NCBI GenBank assembly: GCA_963829545.1
Contig: CAWHIX010000008.1
Location: 310,001-374,000 of the forward strand
DNA: 64,000 bases
Reading direction: 5' to 3'
DNA from: JAXGXJ01 sp963829545
Lineage (GTDB): Bacteria; Actinomycetota; Thermoleophilia; RBG-16-64-13
Shown: positions 9,508-18,772 of the stretch, one piece after another
Layout: every line of letters begins with the position of its first letter
Numbering within the stretch: the stretch's first letter is position 1
Made by a program: the position numbers and the translations under genes
The notes under the pieces: model-generated
What the model was told of the DNA's origin: nothing
The model's database searches: none
The model's input: the letters and a program-made list of their open reading frames with translations, nothing else

Positions 9508-10412
9508 GTGTACAGGAAGGTGCTGCTCTTGCTGGATGGATCGGAGTTGGCGGAGGTCGTGTTCCATTACGCCCAGAAGCTGTCCGGAAGGCTCGGCGTC
9601 GACCTCGAGTTGCTGCACGTAGCTTCCCCCAGGAGGCCGAACAAGCGCCCATGCGGCGGGCCTACGTCCAGCACATGGCCGAGCTGCTCTGTACCTCGGC
9701 TGGAGAGACGGCGCCTACCGACTCGACCGCAGGCTCTCTGGAGGAGTGCGTCCAGGCGCGGGGCACGGTCGTGGTAGGGGATGCGGCGGAGGAGATCCTC
9801 AGGTACATCGACGAAACGGATGTCGATCTGGTCATGATGTCCACGCACGGACGCTCGGGGCGAAAGGCGTTCTCCCTTGGTGCCGTGGCGAACAAGGTGG
9901 TGCACGCCTCGAAGGTACCGGTGTGGCTCGTTCCGTCGGAACTGCGCGAAGAGGTCATCTCCGACACTCTTGCCAACCGCCCGATCGTGATCCCCCTGAG
10001 TGGTTCCCAGATGTCCGAGGCCGCCATCCCTCACGCCCGCAGGGTCGTGGAGCAGAGGGAGGCCGACTCGGAGATCGTCCTCGTTCACGCCTTTCCCCCT
10101 CCTTCTACCACTGTGGCGAGCCTGGCCACGATCGAGGAACGGGACCACGAACTCAAGCGGATGGGGACCTACCTCGATCTCCAGGCGGAGTCGATCCGGC
10201 AGTCCGGCATCGCGGCCCGGACCGTCATGCTGCACGGCGATCCGGCCGAGAGCATCATCGAGTTCCTCAAGGACGAGCCTGCCCAGCTTGTCATCATGGC
10301 GACGCGAGGCCGAAGGGGTCTCAGCAAGATGGTGTTCGGCAGCGTGACCGAAGAGGTCATCCACTCGATCAAGAAGACGCCCATGCTGCTGGTGTCCGGG
10401 GTCGAGGAGTAG
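9508..10412 (+). CDS. Tandem universal stress protein (UspA), one frameshift
   Basis: Translation starts at GTG 9508 (VYRKVLLLLDGSELAE) behind GGAAGGGG. The frame breaks at the C-run near 9630; one added C restores ASPQEAEQAPMRRAYV and reading continues to 10412. The product of about 301 aa holds two Usp domains. The first ends in MMSTHGRSGRKAFSLGAVA, the second in IMATRGRRGLSKMVFGSVT. Both are the G-2x-G-9x-G(S/T) ATP-binding signature. Usp proteins act in stress survival and dormancy. It stands alone between divergent and convergent neighbours. Confidence 0.85.
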
Positions 10413-10448
10413 CGGGCTGCTGGAGGTCAGGTCCGCAGCTTTCAAGAA

Positions 10449-10484
10449 TTGACAGACCTGAGCATATCCGCCATCATGCGGATA
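10449..10484 (+). promoter_or_regulatory. Putative promoter with overlapping operator upstream of the LuxR-type regulator
   Basis: TTGACA (10449-10454) is a perfect -35 box. A CATCAT -10-like box (10472-10477) follows after 17 bp. The -10 lies exactly in the loop of an inverted repeat, TATCCGC (10465-10471) and GCGGATA (10478-10484), so a bound regulator would block it. The rest of the 315-base gap (10413-10727) shows no gene. Confidence 0.4.
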
Positions 10485-10727
10485 CTGAGCAGATAGGCAT
10501 TTTTGGTCTTACGAGCGCTGCTGGCTCGACCTGGTAAGGGAGCCGGGGTTCTACACCTGTGACGCCGACGGGAGGGGGAAACCTCGAGCGTGCTTCATCG
10601 GTACGATCGATCCGTGCTTTGTGGCCGCTTCGCTGGGGAGATGACCCTTCGTGGCCCGTTGCCCGGGATCGATCGAGGCTACCGTGCTCCATAGAAGGGC
10701 CCGCAACCTCAGCGACTGGCACGTCCC

Positions 10728-11963
10728 ATGAGATCTTGTTCCACGCCTAACACCGGGTCCCACGATTCTGTCGCCCAGGAGGGCCCCCTCCGTCTCTACC
10801 CGCTCACGGAATCCTGGCCACCTCGGATCACGCCGGTTCGGCCCGAACGATGTGCCGCCATCATCGGCACCCTGCAGGAGATCAGCACTGCTTCGGCGGA
10901 CATGGAAGGCTGCTGCCATCTGCTGGAATCCGTGGCGGGCGAACTAAAGGCTGAGCAGGCTGTGTTGATACTCTGCAACCCTCTGACCAGGCAACTTGAG
11001 TTCGTCGTCCACAATCAGGATCCGGCCTTGCCAAAGCTGTACGCCGAGTACTACTGCGATCTCGACCCCACGAGGCTGCCGGACTTCATCAGAGGCCGGA
11101 GAGGTATGCCCGGCGGTTCTGACCGGGGCACCATAGCCTCCGACCTCATGGATGTCGTCGACTACCGCGGGCTGCTGGCCAGTGAGTTCTACAACGACTT
11201 CATGAAGAAGGGAAACATCCACTACGATCTCGTGGCTTTCATGTCCGGGTCGTCTCTGGCGCGAGGCGCGCTCTGTCTCCATCGCGCCCGGGGCAAACAG
11301 CCCTTTTCCCCTGAGGAGGTCCGCGTGCTTGATCTGCTCGCCCCGTTCGTGAGCAATCATCTCGAGAAGATGGTCTCGGCCACGGTTCTCTCTGTCCTAC
11401 AGACCTCCGAGGAGAAAGGCGTGATTGTGTGCGACACCCGGGGACGGGTGCTCTACTGCAACGAGCTCGCTCGCGACCTATGTTCGCCGCTGGCCCAGGT
11501 GGGGCGTGCCCGGGGTGGCGTCGAGGAGAGCTATGAGGGATCACAGTCGCCGCTGCACGGGAGTCCATCAGGAACGGCGTCTGCGCCGGCACCGGGATCA
11601 GCGTCCTTCGTCGGCTATGCCCTCAGCGACCCAGAAGCGCTGGCGAAGAGCTGCAACCTGGGGGTGAGCTCGAGGACCGTCGAGATCGAGGGGGGCGGGC
11701 CGGGTCTGCTCATCACGCTCGATCCCTCGAGCGAGCAGGACTGCCGAGAGCCCTTGAAGCAGCGCTTCGCCCTCACAGACCGGGAGATCGAGGTGCTTGA
11801 CCGGGCCATGGCGGGGGGCAGCAACCGGGAGATCGCCCAGGCTTTGTTCATCGCCGAGTGCACGGTGAAGAAGCACATGCACAGCATCGCGGCGAAGGTG
11901 GGGGTGCGGTCGCGCACGGCCATCGCCCACGCCGTGCGTCAGGAAGTCGGTTCCCTGCACTGA
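10728..11963 (+). CDS. LuxR-family transcriptional regulator with N-terminal sensor region
   Basis: This is a 411-aa protein. The C-terminal 65 residues are a LuxR/GerE helix-turn-helix (LTDREIEVLDRAMAGGSNRE, then IAQALFIAECTVKKHMHSI). The first 230 residues look like a GAF-type sensor (AVLILCNPLTRQLEFVVHNQ), followed by a PAS-like stretch (VIVCDTRGRVLYCNELARDL). It precedes the amidohydrolase and Liv transporter genes on the same strand, and is likely their activator or repressor. The start is uncertain: ATG 10728 is used, and internal starts further in are possible. Confidence 0.82.
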   Translation: MRSCSTPNTGSHDSVAQEGPLRLYPLTESWPPRITPVRPERCAAIIGTLQEISTASADMEGCCHLLESVAGELKAEQAVLILCNPLTRQLEFVVHNQDPALPKLYAEYYCDLDPTRLPDFIRGRRGMPGGSDRGTIASDLMDVVDYRGLLASEFYNDFMKKGNIHYDLVAFMSGSSLARGALCLHRARGKQPFSPEEVRVLDLLAPFVSNHLEKMVSATVLSVLQTSEEKGVIVCDTRGRVLYCNELARDLCSPLAQVGRARGGVEESYEGSQSPLHGSPSGTASAPAPGSASFVGYALSDPEALAKSCNLGVSSRTVEIEGGGPGLLITLDPSSEQDCREPLKQRFALTDREIEVLDRAMAGGSNREIAQALFIAECTVKKHMHSIAAKVGVRSRTAIAHAVRQEVGSLH

Positions 11964-11975
11964 TCGGCCGGAGTG

Positions 11976-12015
11976 TCGCAGCCGCCCCCTCGGGACCCGC
12001 CCGAGGCTGCGCCGG
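11976..12015 (+). terminator. Bulged hairpin after the regulator gene
   Basis: CGCAGC pairs with GCTGCG and CTCGGG pairs with CCCGAG around a 5-base loop, with a six-base bulge on the left arm. It lies about 10 nt past the regulator stop. No T-run follows, so termination is tentative. Confidence 0.35.
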
Positions 12016-12112
12016 CGCGGTGCGGAATCATACTTTCGGATACTTGTTCGGCCAGCGGCCTTCTGTTGAAATGCGGAGAAGGGCATGAGCAGGTCTGTCT
12101 TGAACAGGGGGT

Positions 12113-13843
12113 ATGCGGCACTTGGGCATCTCGCCGGCATGTGACCTCGCGCTTCTGAGCGGCAACGTCATCACCGTAGATGCCGTCTTCTCCGTCCGGA
12201 GAGCGGTCGCCATCAAGGGCAATCGGATCGTCGGCGTGGGTGAAGACGACGACATCAGGGCGCTCATCGGTCCTAGCACCAACGTGATCGATCTTCAGGG
12301 TAGGACCGTCCTGCCGGGCATCAACGACTCTCACACCCATACCGCCTTGTGGGCGGGGACGAAGCCACCGCTCATGCTCGACCTCGCCTATCCCAGTGTG
12401 AGGTCCATCGCCGACATTGTTGAGCAGGTGCGGCTGAGGGTCGGATCAGTAGCCCCGGGGGAGTGGGTGCGCGGCGTGGGCTGGGATGCCGGCTATCTGG
12501 AAGAGTGTGTAGCCGACCCCGCCTTCCGCCCCCACCGTCGCTTCCTCGACGCAGTCTCGCCGGATAATCCCGTAGCTCTGGCCGATTTCTCCGTGCACAC
12601 GCTGTGGGTGAACAGCAAGGCTCTGGAGTTGGCGGGTATCGATGCCGGCACACCCGAGCCCTACGGCGGCGTGATAGAAAAGGACCCGACCACCGGGGAG
12701 CCGACCGGTCTTCTCATCGAGTTCTCCGCCAGCAATCTGGTCATGGCCCTCATCCCGCCGCTTACCAGAGGGCAGAAGCGGGAGGCTATTGCGGCGGCGC
12801 TGCGGGAGATGACCGCCCTTGGGATCACCAGCATGACAGAACCTGCTCTGGGTCCCGGGGGGGATGGCTATCAGGGCGGGCTGCTGGGTTCGGAGTGCAT
12901 CGGCGTCTACCAGGACCTGCTCGACAGCGGCGAGTTGAACGTGCGGGTGAACGTCCTCTATCTGTTCGGGGAGTACGGCGCCAACTCCCTGGCTGACCTG
13001 CGGGCCGCGCTGCCCCATCTCGGCTTTCATGGCGGTTTCGGCAACGAGAAGCTGCAGATCGGGGGCATCAAGATCTTTGCTGACGGTATCCCGCCCAACC
13101 GGACGGCCTGGATGAGCCACGAATACCTCGGCGGCGGCCACGGCAGCCTGGTTCTCCCCGGCGACACCCACGAAGAGCGCCGACGGGAACTGCAGAACAT
13201 GATCGCTTTCGCCCACCACCACGGCTACCAGGTGGGCGTGCACTGCATCGGCGATCTGGCCATCGAAGCCACCATCGGTGCCATGGTCAAGGCTGAGAAC
13301 GACGACCCCCGTGGTCTGCGCCATTGCATCATGCACGTGGACTTCATCACTCCCGAGCAGGCAGCGGTGGCGGCCGAGCACGGTCTCTGCGTGAACATCA
13401 CGCCCACTCTTCCTTGGACCATTTCCGACATGAACGTCAAGGTGGTCGGCTTGGAGCAAGTGAAGCGGGAGTGGCCCTACCGCTGGATCGCCGACGCCGG
13501 TTGCCATCTGGCCGCCAGCTCCGACGCACCCTGCACCTATCCTTCGTGGCTGCGGGGCATCCAGTCGGCGGTACTCAGGGAGAGCAAGGCCACCGGGACG
13601 GTCTTCAGTCCGGATCAGCGCCTCACGAGGGAAGAAGCGATCCGCATGTACACCATAGGCGGAGCCTGGCAGGATCGCCAGGAGCACATAAAAGGCTCTA
13701 TCGAAGCTGGGAAGCTGGCCGACCTGTGCGTGCTCGACCAAGACATCCTGACGGTGGACCCACATGAGATCACTCACATCAATAACGTAATGACTATCAT
13801 GGATGGAGAGGTGGTTTACAGAGAGGGGATCGACGTCCTCTGA
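12113..13843 (+). CDS. YtcJ-like amidohydrolase (amidohydrolase family 3)
   Basis: This 576-aa protein starts with the composite beta-sandwich typical of the family (LALLSGNVITVDAVFSVRRA). It then shows the metal-binding HTHT in GINDSHTHTALW, a GVHCIGD histidine, the HCIMHVDFIT histidine and the SSDAPC aspartate. The C-terminus returns to the sandwich (GKLADLCVLDQDILTVDP). Relatives are zinc-dependent hydrolases of amides and N-formyl compounds such as NfdA and YtcJ; the exact substrate is unknown. It precedes the Liv transporter operon. A diverged copy lies at the operon's far end (19678-21387), so both probably act on an imported amide or cyclic compound. Confidence 0.85.
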   Translation: MRHLGISPACDLALLSGNVITVDAVFSVRRAVAIKGNRIVGVGEDDDIRALIGPSTNVIDLQGRTVLPGINDSHTHTALWAGTKPPLMLDLAYPSVRSIADIVEQVRLRVGSVAPGEWVRGVGWDAGYLEECVADPAFRPHRRFLDAVSPDNPVALADFSVHTLWVNSKALELAGIDAGTPEPYGGVIEKDPTTGEPTGLLIEFSASNLVMALIPPLTRGQKREAIAAALREMTALGITSMTEPALGPGGDGYQGGLLGSECIGVYQDLLDSGELNVRVNVLYLFGEYGANSLADLRAALPHLGFHGGFGNEKLQIGGIKIFADGIPPNRTAWMSHEYLGGGHGSLVLPGDTHEERRRELQNMIAFAHHHGYQVGVHCIGDLAIEATIGAMVKAENDDPRGLRHCIMHVDFITPEQAAVAAEHGLCVNITPTLPWTISDMNVKVVGLEQVKREWPYRWIADAGCHLAASSDAPCTYPSWLRGIQSAVLRESKATGTVFSPDQRLTREEAIRMYTIGGAWQDRQEHIKGSIEAGKLADLCVLDQDILTVDPHEITHINNVMTIMDGEVVYREGIDVL

Positions 13844-13960
13844 CTTGGCGAGAAGGAGCACAGCCGCCATGGCGGCGCGAAGGAGGTGACCGACACGGGA
13901 GGAGCAAGGGGTACCGGCCAAGGCTACTGGTACTGGACGGCACTGAATCTGGGGGGAAGA

Positions 13961-15265
13961 ATGATGCGAGCAAAGAGGACTCTGGTACTACTGTTGGTGC
14001 TGGCCGTGGTGGCGACGCTGGCCTTCGGCGTTGTCGCCTGCGGCGAGGATGAGGAAACCACCACCACCGCGGGCGGCACCGAGACCACCGCCGGCGGGAC
14101 GGAGACGACGGCGGGGAGCGAGACGACGGCTCCGCCCAGCGGAGAAGCCAAGACCCTCAAGATGGGCATGATCATGGGCCTCACCGGCCCCCTCTCCATA
14201 CCCTCCCTCGCGTTCATGCGCGGCTGGGAGATCTACGCCGACGTCGTGAACGAAGAGGGCGGCGTGAAGATCGGCAACGACACCTACACACTCGAGATCA
14301 TCGAAGAGGACAGCAAGGGTGCGGCTGAAGGCGCCAGCACGGCAGCCAGCAAGCTCGTGAATCAGGACAAAGTGCAGTTCGTCATCGGGGCTATGCTGGA
14401 AAGCGAAGTGGCGGCCATCTACTCGGTCACCCAGCCCGCCGGCGCACTCTATGCGGCGGCGAACATCAACATCCCCGGACATGAGGCCGACGTGTCGGCG
14501 GACAAGGACCTGTTCTGCCGCCTCTCCGTCAGCCCCGACGAGAACCAGCCCATCGACCTCGATTACATGCTCGAGGCCTACCCGGATGCGAAGACCATCA
14601 GCGTGTCTCAGCCCGACATCGGCTACGAGGACATGCTGGAGCGGTTGAAGGCCTCCGCCACCAAGCGCGGCATGGAAGTCGTCATGGCTGAGAAATGGTC
14701 CTGGGGCACCACGGACTTCATACCCACGTACACCAACATCGTGGCGTCGAATCCCGACATCATCTTCGCCATGAACAGCGGACAGGCGAACGACCAGCTG
14801 AAGGCGGCACGGCAGTTGGGCTTCAAAGGACCCTTCATCTCGAACTCGCCGCTCGGTGCCGACGTCTTCGTGGTGACCGTCCAAGACCCCGTCGCTCTCA
14901 CCGACGTGGTCGTGAACAGCCCGGACGTCACCCATCCCACGCCCGAGATGCAGGCAATCATGGACCGCTGGGCGGCCAAGTGGCCCGATGATCCCTTTGT
15001 TTCCGACGCGGTGCACGCTTACGACATGCCCTGGATCCTCGTCCAGGCTATGCAGAAGGCCGGATCCATCGACCCGGCCACGGTGCTGGCGACGCTCGAG
15101 ACCATGACCAACAAGGGCGATCTGCAGACCAACGAGGGCGCCGGGAACATGGGCGGCATGGACCGTTTCGGCGTCAACAGAGTCCTCTACAGGCCGTACC
15201 CGATCACGCGCATCATGAACGGCGTGCTCGAGTTCATCGGTTTCCAGGAACCGGTGGCGGAATAG
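13961..15265 (+). CDS. Branched-chain-amino-acid-type ABC transporter substrate-binding lipoprotein
   Basis: This 434-aa protein starts at ATG 13961 directly behind GGGGGGAAG. A signal peptide (MMRAKRTLVLLLVLAVVATL) ends in a lipobox whose cysteine follows GVVA. The next 40 residues are a Thr/Gly-rich tether with the repeated unit GGTETTA. From about residue 68 it has the periplasmic binding fold of LivK-type proteins (MGMIMGLTGPLSIPS; DQLKAARQLGFKG). The membrane permeases and ATPases follow 140 nt downstream. The ligand is unknown: this group also binds aromatic acids, amides and urea. Confidence 0.9.
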   Translation: MMRAKRTLVLLLVLAVVATLAFGVVACGEDEETTTTAGGTETTAGGTETTAGSETTAPPSGEAKTLKMGMIMGLTGPLSIPSLAFMRGWEIYADVVNEEGGVKIGNDTYTLEIIEEDSKGAAEGASTAASKLVNQDKVQFVIGAMLESEVAAIYSVTQPAGALYAAANINIPGHEADVSADKDLFCRLSVSPDENQPIDLDYMLEAYPDAKTISVSQPDIGYEDMLERLKASATKRGMEVVMAEKWSWGTTDFIPTYTNIVASNPDIIFAMNSGQANDQLKAARQLGFKGPFISNSPLGADVFVVTVQDPVALTDVVVNSPDVTHPTPEMQAIMDRWAAKWPDDPFVSDAVHAYDMPWILVQAMQKAGSIDPATVLATLETMTNKGDLQTNEGAGNMGGMDRFGVNRVLYRPYPITRIMNGVLEFIGFQEPVAE

Positions 15266-15322
15266 CCCGGCCAGTCAAGACGACGTAATCACGGCGACGG
15301 TAGGCAGACGGCAGTGAGGGAA

Positions 15323-15377
15323 GGCCGGTCCACGGGCGTCCATCGCGGAGAGCGCAGCGACGCTCCCTGGACCGGCC
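15323..15377 (+). terminator. Inverted repeat between binding-protein and permease genes
   Basis: GGCCGGTCCA (15323-15332) and TGGACCGGCC (15368-15377) are perfect 10-bp arms, with extra G/C pairing inside. It may partly terminate or stabilise the transcript, so that the binding protein is made in excess over the permeases. This is common in such operons. Confidence 0.4.
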
Positions 15378-15405
15378 ACCTCCCCGAAGAGCGAAGGAGC
15401 CGGGG

Positions 15406-16272
15406 GTGAAGTCACTCGACGTCTGGTTGCAGGCCCTCGCCAACGGGGTCGCGCTGGGCTGGCTGTACGTCCTCATGGCCCTGGGCCTCACGCTCATGTT
15501 GAGCATCATGGGCATCCTGCAACTGGCCCACGGTGAGATCTACATGATGGGGGCGTTCCTCGTCTACTACCTGACCCGCCAGGACATAGGACTCTACCCG
15601 GCCATCGCCCTGAGCATGGTGGTCATGGCCGTTCTCGGCGTGATCCTGGAACGCACTTTGTTTCGTCCTCGACCAGGACGAGACGTCGTGTTGAGCTCCA
15701 TCGTGATCTCCACGGGCCTGACCCTGATACTGAGCAGTGCCGCTGTCGTCGGCTTCGGGCTCTACACCAAGAGCCTACCGCCGCTGATCAAGGGTTCATT
15801 TGACTTCGCGGGAGCTGGAGTGCCCAAGGACCGCATCCTCGCCATCGCCTTCTCTGTGGTCGCTCTGCTGGCGCTGTACGGCTTCCTGAAGAAGACGCGG
15901 TTGGGCCTGGCCATGGTGGCGAGCGCGCAGAACCGCGAGGGCTCCTATCTCAAGGGAATCAACCCCAACCACATGTCCATGGCCGCCATGGCCATCGGTT
16001 TCGCCCTGGCCGCGCTTGCCGGCGCTCTGGCTGGTTCCATCCTGCAGCTACAGCCCTACATGGGTTCTCTACCCATGATCAACGGACTGGTGACCATCGT
16101 CCTTGGTGGACTGGGCAGCATCCCCGGCGCGGTCATCGGAGGTCTCATCCTGGGTCTCATCAACGGGGTCGTTCCCGTCATGTTCGGCTCGGCCGCTGCG
16201 GCCGTGGCCCCGCTTGTCATCGTCATCCTGGTTCTGCTCTTCAGGCCCAAGGGGATCCTCGGCCATGACTAG
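15406..16272 (+). CDS. livH: LivH-type ABC transporter permease
   Basis: This 288-aa, very hydrophobic protein has about eight membrane helices. It shows the family pattern GLTLMLSIMGILQLAHGEIYMMGAF near the N-terminus and AGALAGSILQL, then VTIVLGGLGSIPGAVIGGLI near the C-terminus, the loop that contacts the ATPase. The start is GTG 15406 behind GAAGGAG. It overlaps livM by 8 nt. The symbol gives family membership, not proof that leucine is the substrate. Confidence 0.9.
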   Translation: MKSLDVWLQALANGVALGWLYVLMALGLTLMLSIMGILQLAHGEIYMMGAFLVYYLTRQDIGLYPAIALSMVVMAVLGVILERTLFRPRPGRDVVLSSIVISTGLTLILSSAAVVGFGLYTKSLPPLIKGSFDFAGAGVPKDRILAIAFSVVALLALYGFLKKTRLGLAMVASAQNREGSYLKGINPNHMSMAAMAIGFALAALAGALAGSILQLQPYMGSLPMINGLVTIVLGGLGSIPGAVIGGLILGLINGVVPVMFGSAAAAVAPLVIVILVLLFRPKGILGHD

Positions 16273-17296
16273 GGCAAGGAGCGTGCGCTCTCTCGTACAG
16301 ATCATCGTGGCCGTCGCGGTGGTGGTGATCGTGTTCCTGATGCCTCAGATCGTCTCCGGCAACCGCTATTGGCTGACGGTCTTCGCCCTACTCGCCATCA
16401 ACATCCTGCTGGTCAGCGCCCTGCGCAGCGTCACCCTCATCAACGAGATCTCGCTGGGCCACGTGGGCTTCGCGATCATCGGTGCCTACAGCCAGGCTCT
16501 CCTGATGATGAAAGGCGGGCTCCCGTTCTGGCCGGCGCTGATAGTCAGCGGACTGCTGGCCGCGACCGTAGCCACCTTGCTCGGGCACCCCTTCCTGAAG
16601 GTGAGAGGTATCTACTTCTCCATCCTTACGCTCCTGACAGCCGAGACCATCCGGCTGGTGGTCTATTACTGGACCTCGCTCACAGGCGGCTCCCTTGGCC
16701 TGGTGGGGGTCCCGGCTCCCGAACCCGTGACCCTGTTCGGGCGCCTGATCGACTTCAAGTCGATCGACAACTACTACTACATCGCCGTGGGCGTGGTCAT
16801 CATCTGCCTACTGATCCTCTACCATTTCGAACGAGCCTACATCAGCTTCCAATGGAGAGCTATCCGCGACGACAGCACGCTGGCCGGGGCCGTGGGCATC
16901 AACGTCATCGGCTTCAAGATGATCAATTTCAGCATCTCGGCCTTCATGGCGGGTATATCGGGAGCTCTCTTCGCCGCTTTCCAACACAATCTGAGCCCCG
17001 ACGCTACCTCGCGGTTCGGGGTCACCATGTCCATCTACCTCCTCGTGTACATGGTCGTGGGTGGAGTGAGCCGCTTCATCGGTCCTTTGATCGGGACCAC
17101 CGTGCTCACTCTGGTGGCAGAATCCACCCGTTCGGTGGCCGAGTATCAGCCCATGGTTACGGGGGCCATCGCCATCGTGGTGATGATCTTCCTGCCCATG
17201 GGGCTGGTGGGGATCCCGGCGCAGATCAAGGGCTGGAGGGACAGGCGCCGGGTCGGTCGCGCCCCCACGACACCTGCCGCAGGCGAAGGGGGGTGA
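16265..17296 (+). CDS. livM: LivM-type ABC transporter permease
   Basis: This 343-aa membrane protein starts at ATG 16265 inside the end of livH. It shows the LivM signatures SLGHVGFAIIGAYSQALL and KVRGIYFSILTLLTAETIRL, and the C-terminal coupling-loop pattern VVGGVSRFIGPLIGT. With livH it forms the membrane channel. Its TGA stop overlaps the GTG start of the ATPase gene, so translation is coupled. Confidence 0.9.
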   Translation: MTRARSVRSLVQIIVAVAVVVIVFLMPQIVSGNRYWLTVFALLAINILLVSALRSVTLINEISLGHVGFAIIGAYSQALLMMKGGLPFWPALIVSGLLAATVATLLGHPFLKVRGIYFSILTLLTAETIRLVVYYWTSLTGGSLGLVGVPAPEPVTLFGRLIDFKSIDNYYYIAVGVVIICLLILYHFERAYISFQWRAIRDDSTLAGAVGINVIGFKMINFSISAFMAGISGALFAAFQHNLSPDATSRFGVTMSIYLLVYMVVGGVSRFIGPLIGTTVLTLVAESTRSVAEYQPMVTGAIAIVVMIFLPMGLVGIPAQIKGWRDRRRVGRAPTTPAAGEGG

Positions 17297-18075
17297 GGAC
17301 GTCGGCACTACTGGAGACACATAAGCTGAGTCGGAACTTCGGCGGCTTGGCGGCGGTGAACGGGGTCGACCTTGCCGTAGAGGAGGGCGAGATCCTTGGC
17401 CTTATCGGCCCCAACGGCGCCGGCAAGAGCACGTTCCTCAACCTGATCGATGGCACCTTGCGTGTATCGAAGGGCAGCATCATCTTCCAAGGGAGCAACA
17501 TCACCCGCCATTCGCCCCATCGGAGGGCCAGGCAGGGCATCGCTAGGGTGTTTCAGAGGAACGCCTTGTTCAAGAGCATGACGGTCCTCGACAACGTGGT
17601 CGCGGGGTCCTTCCTGCGCACCAGCCACGGCCCCTTCTCGGTGCTCATACGGAATCTGGGCCACGTGAGAAAAGACCGGGAGGTAATGACCCGCTGCACG
17701 GAACTGCTCGATTTCGTGGGCCTGGCGGATAGAGCCGACGTGATGGCGACCAGCCTTCCCCACGGCAGCCAGCGCGAATTGTGCGTGGCCGTAGCCCTTG
17801 CCTCCGAGCCCAAGCTTCTCCTGCTGGACGAGCCGCTCACCGGGATGAACGCGGAAGAGACGGCTTCCATGATCGACATCGTCAAGACCATCAACAGGGA
17901 GAAGGGTACGACGACCATCGTGGTCGAGCACAACATGAAGGCCGTCCTGGGGCTCTGTGTGAGGACCGTGGTCCTGAACTACGGCCAGAAGCTCACCGAA
18001 GGGTCGCCTCGGGAGTGCGTGGCGGATCCAGCAGTGATCGAGGCTTATCTGGGGACGGACGCAGATGTTCTTTGA
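17293..18075 (+). CDS. livG: LivG-type ABC transporter ATP-binding protein
   Basis: This 260-aa ATPase has Walker A (GPNGAGKST), a degenerate ABC signature (LPHGSQREL in place of LSGGQQR, as in many LivG proteins), Walker B (LLLLDEPLTGMN) and the H-loop (VEHNMK). IARVFQRNALFKSMTVLDNV is the LivG-type Q-loop region. The start is GTG 17293, overlapping the livM stop by 4 nt. The stop overlaps livF by 11 nt. Confidence 0.9.
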   Translation: MRTSALLETHKLSRNFGGLAAVNGVDLAVEEGEILGLIGPNGAGKSTFLNLIDGTLRVSKGSIIFQGSNITRHSPHRRARQGIARVFQRNALFKSMTVLDNVVAGSFLRTSHGPFSVLIRNLGHVRKDREVMTRCTELLDFVGLADRADVMATSLPHGSQRELCVAVALASEPKLLLLDEPLTGMNAEETASMIDIVKTINREKGTTTIVVEHNMKAVLGLCVRTVVLNYGQKLTEGSPRECVADPAVIEAYLGTDADVL

Positions 18076-18772
18076 GGTTAAGGATCTGAGGGTCCGCTAC
18101 GAGGGCGCCGAGGTCGTCCAGGGTGTCTCGCTGCAGGTCGAGCAGGGGGAGATCGCCACTCTCATCGGTAGCAACGGGGCCGGGAAGACCACCATCCTCA
18201 GGTCCATATCCGGGCTGAAGACTCCCTCGAGCGGTGAGATCTGGTTCGACGGCACGCGCATCGACGGACGCAGTCCGCAAAGCATCGTCAAGATGGGCGT
18301 GGTCCAGGTCCCCCAGGGGCGCGGCCTGTTCCCCTACATGTCGGTGGCGGAGAACCTCAGATTGGGCGCATTCTTGCGCAAGGACCGCAAGGCCGTACAG
18401 AAGGACCTGGCCGAGATTCTGGTGCACTTCCCGAGACTGAAGGAGCGGGCTCGCCAACAGGCCTCCACTCTCAGCGGGGGGGAGCAGCAGATGCTGGCCA
18501 TAGCGGCCGCGGTCATGTGCAGCCCCCGATTGCTGCTGTTGGACGAGCCGTCCATGGGCCTCTCTCCCCTCATGGTGACGGAGATCGGGCGCATCGTGAG
18601 GGAGATCAACGCGACAGGCACCACCGTGCTGCTCGTGGAGCAGAACTCCCGGCTGGCCCTCAAGCTGGCGACGAAGGCCTACGTGTTGGAGACGGGCAGC
18701 GTCGTGGTGGAGGGGCCCGCCGACGAGCTCATGCATAGCGAGCACGTGCGCAAGGCCTACCTGGGTGAATGA
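18065..18772 (+). CDS. livF: LivF-type ABC transporter ATP-binding protein
   Basis: This 235-aa ATPase has Walker A (GSNGAGKTT), the LivF-type Q-loop region (VPQGRGLFPYMSVAENLRLG), signature LSGGEQQML, Walker B (LLLLDEPSMGL) and H-loop region LLVEQNSRLAL. It is the second ATPase of the importer encoded at 13961-18772. The last bases overlap the start of the SDR gene, so that enzyme belongs to the same operon and probably acts on the imported compound. Confidence 0.92.
   Translation: MFFEVKDLRVRYEGAEVVQGVSLQVEQGEIATLIGSNGAGKTTILRSISGLKTPSSGEIWFDGTRIDGRSPQSIVKMGVVQVPQGRGLFPYMSVAENLRLGAFLRKDRKAVQKDLAEILVHFPRLKERARQQASTLSGGEQQMLAIAAAVMCSPRLLLLDEPSMGLSPLMVTEIGRIVREINATGTTVLLVEQNSRLALKLATKAYVLETGSVVVEGPADELMHSEHVRKAYLGE

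Noticed and set aside
8762..9652. A single gene reaching from 9652 to 8762 on the minus strand
   Set aside because: Only the part from ATG 9310 is permease. The upstream 340 nt have non-coding composition and overlap the universal stress protein gene; the end is a frameshifted tail.
10413..10727. A small gene in the gap before the LuxR-type regulator
   Set aside because: Short frames exist on both strands but none has a ribosome site with sensible composition; the segment looks regulatory.
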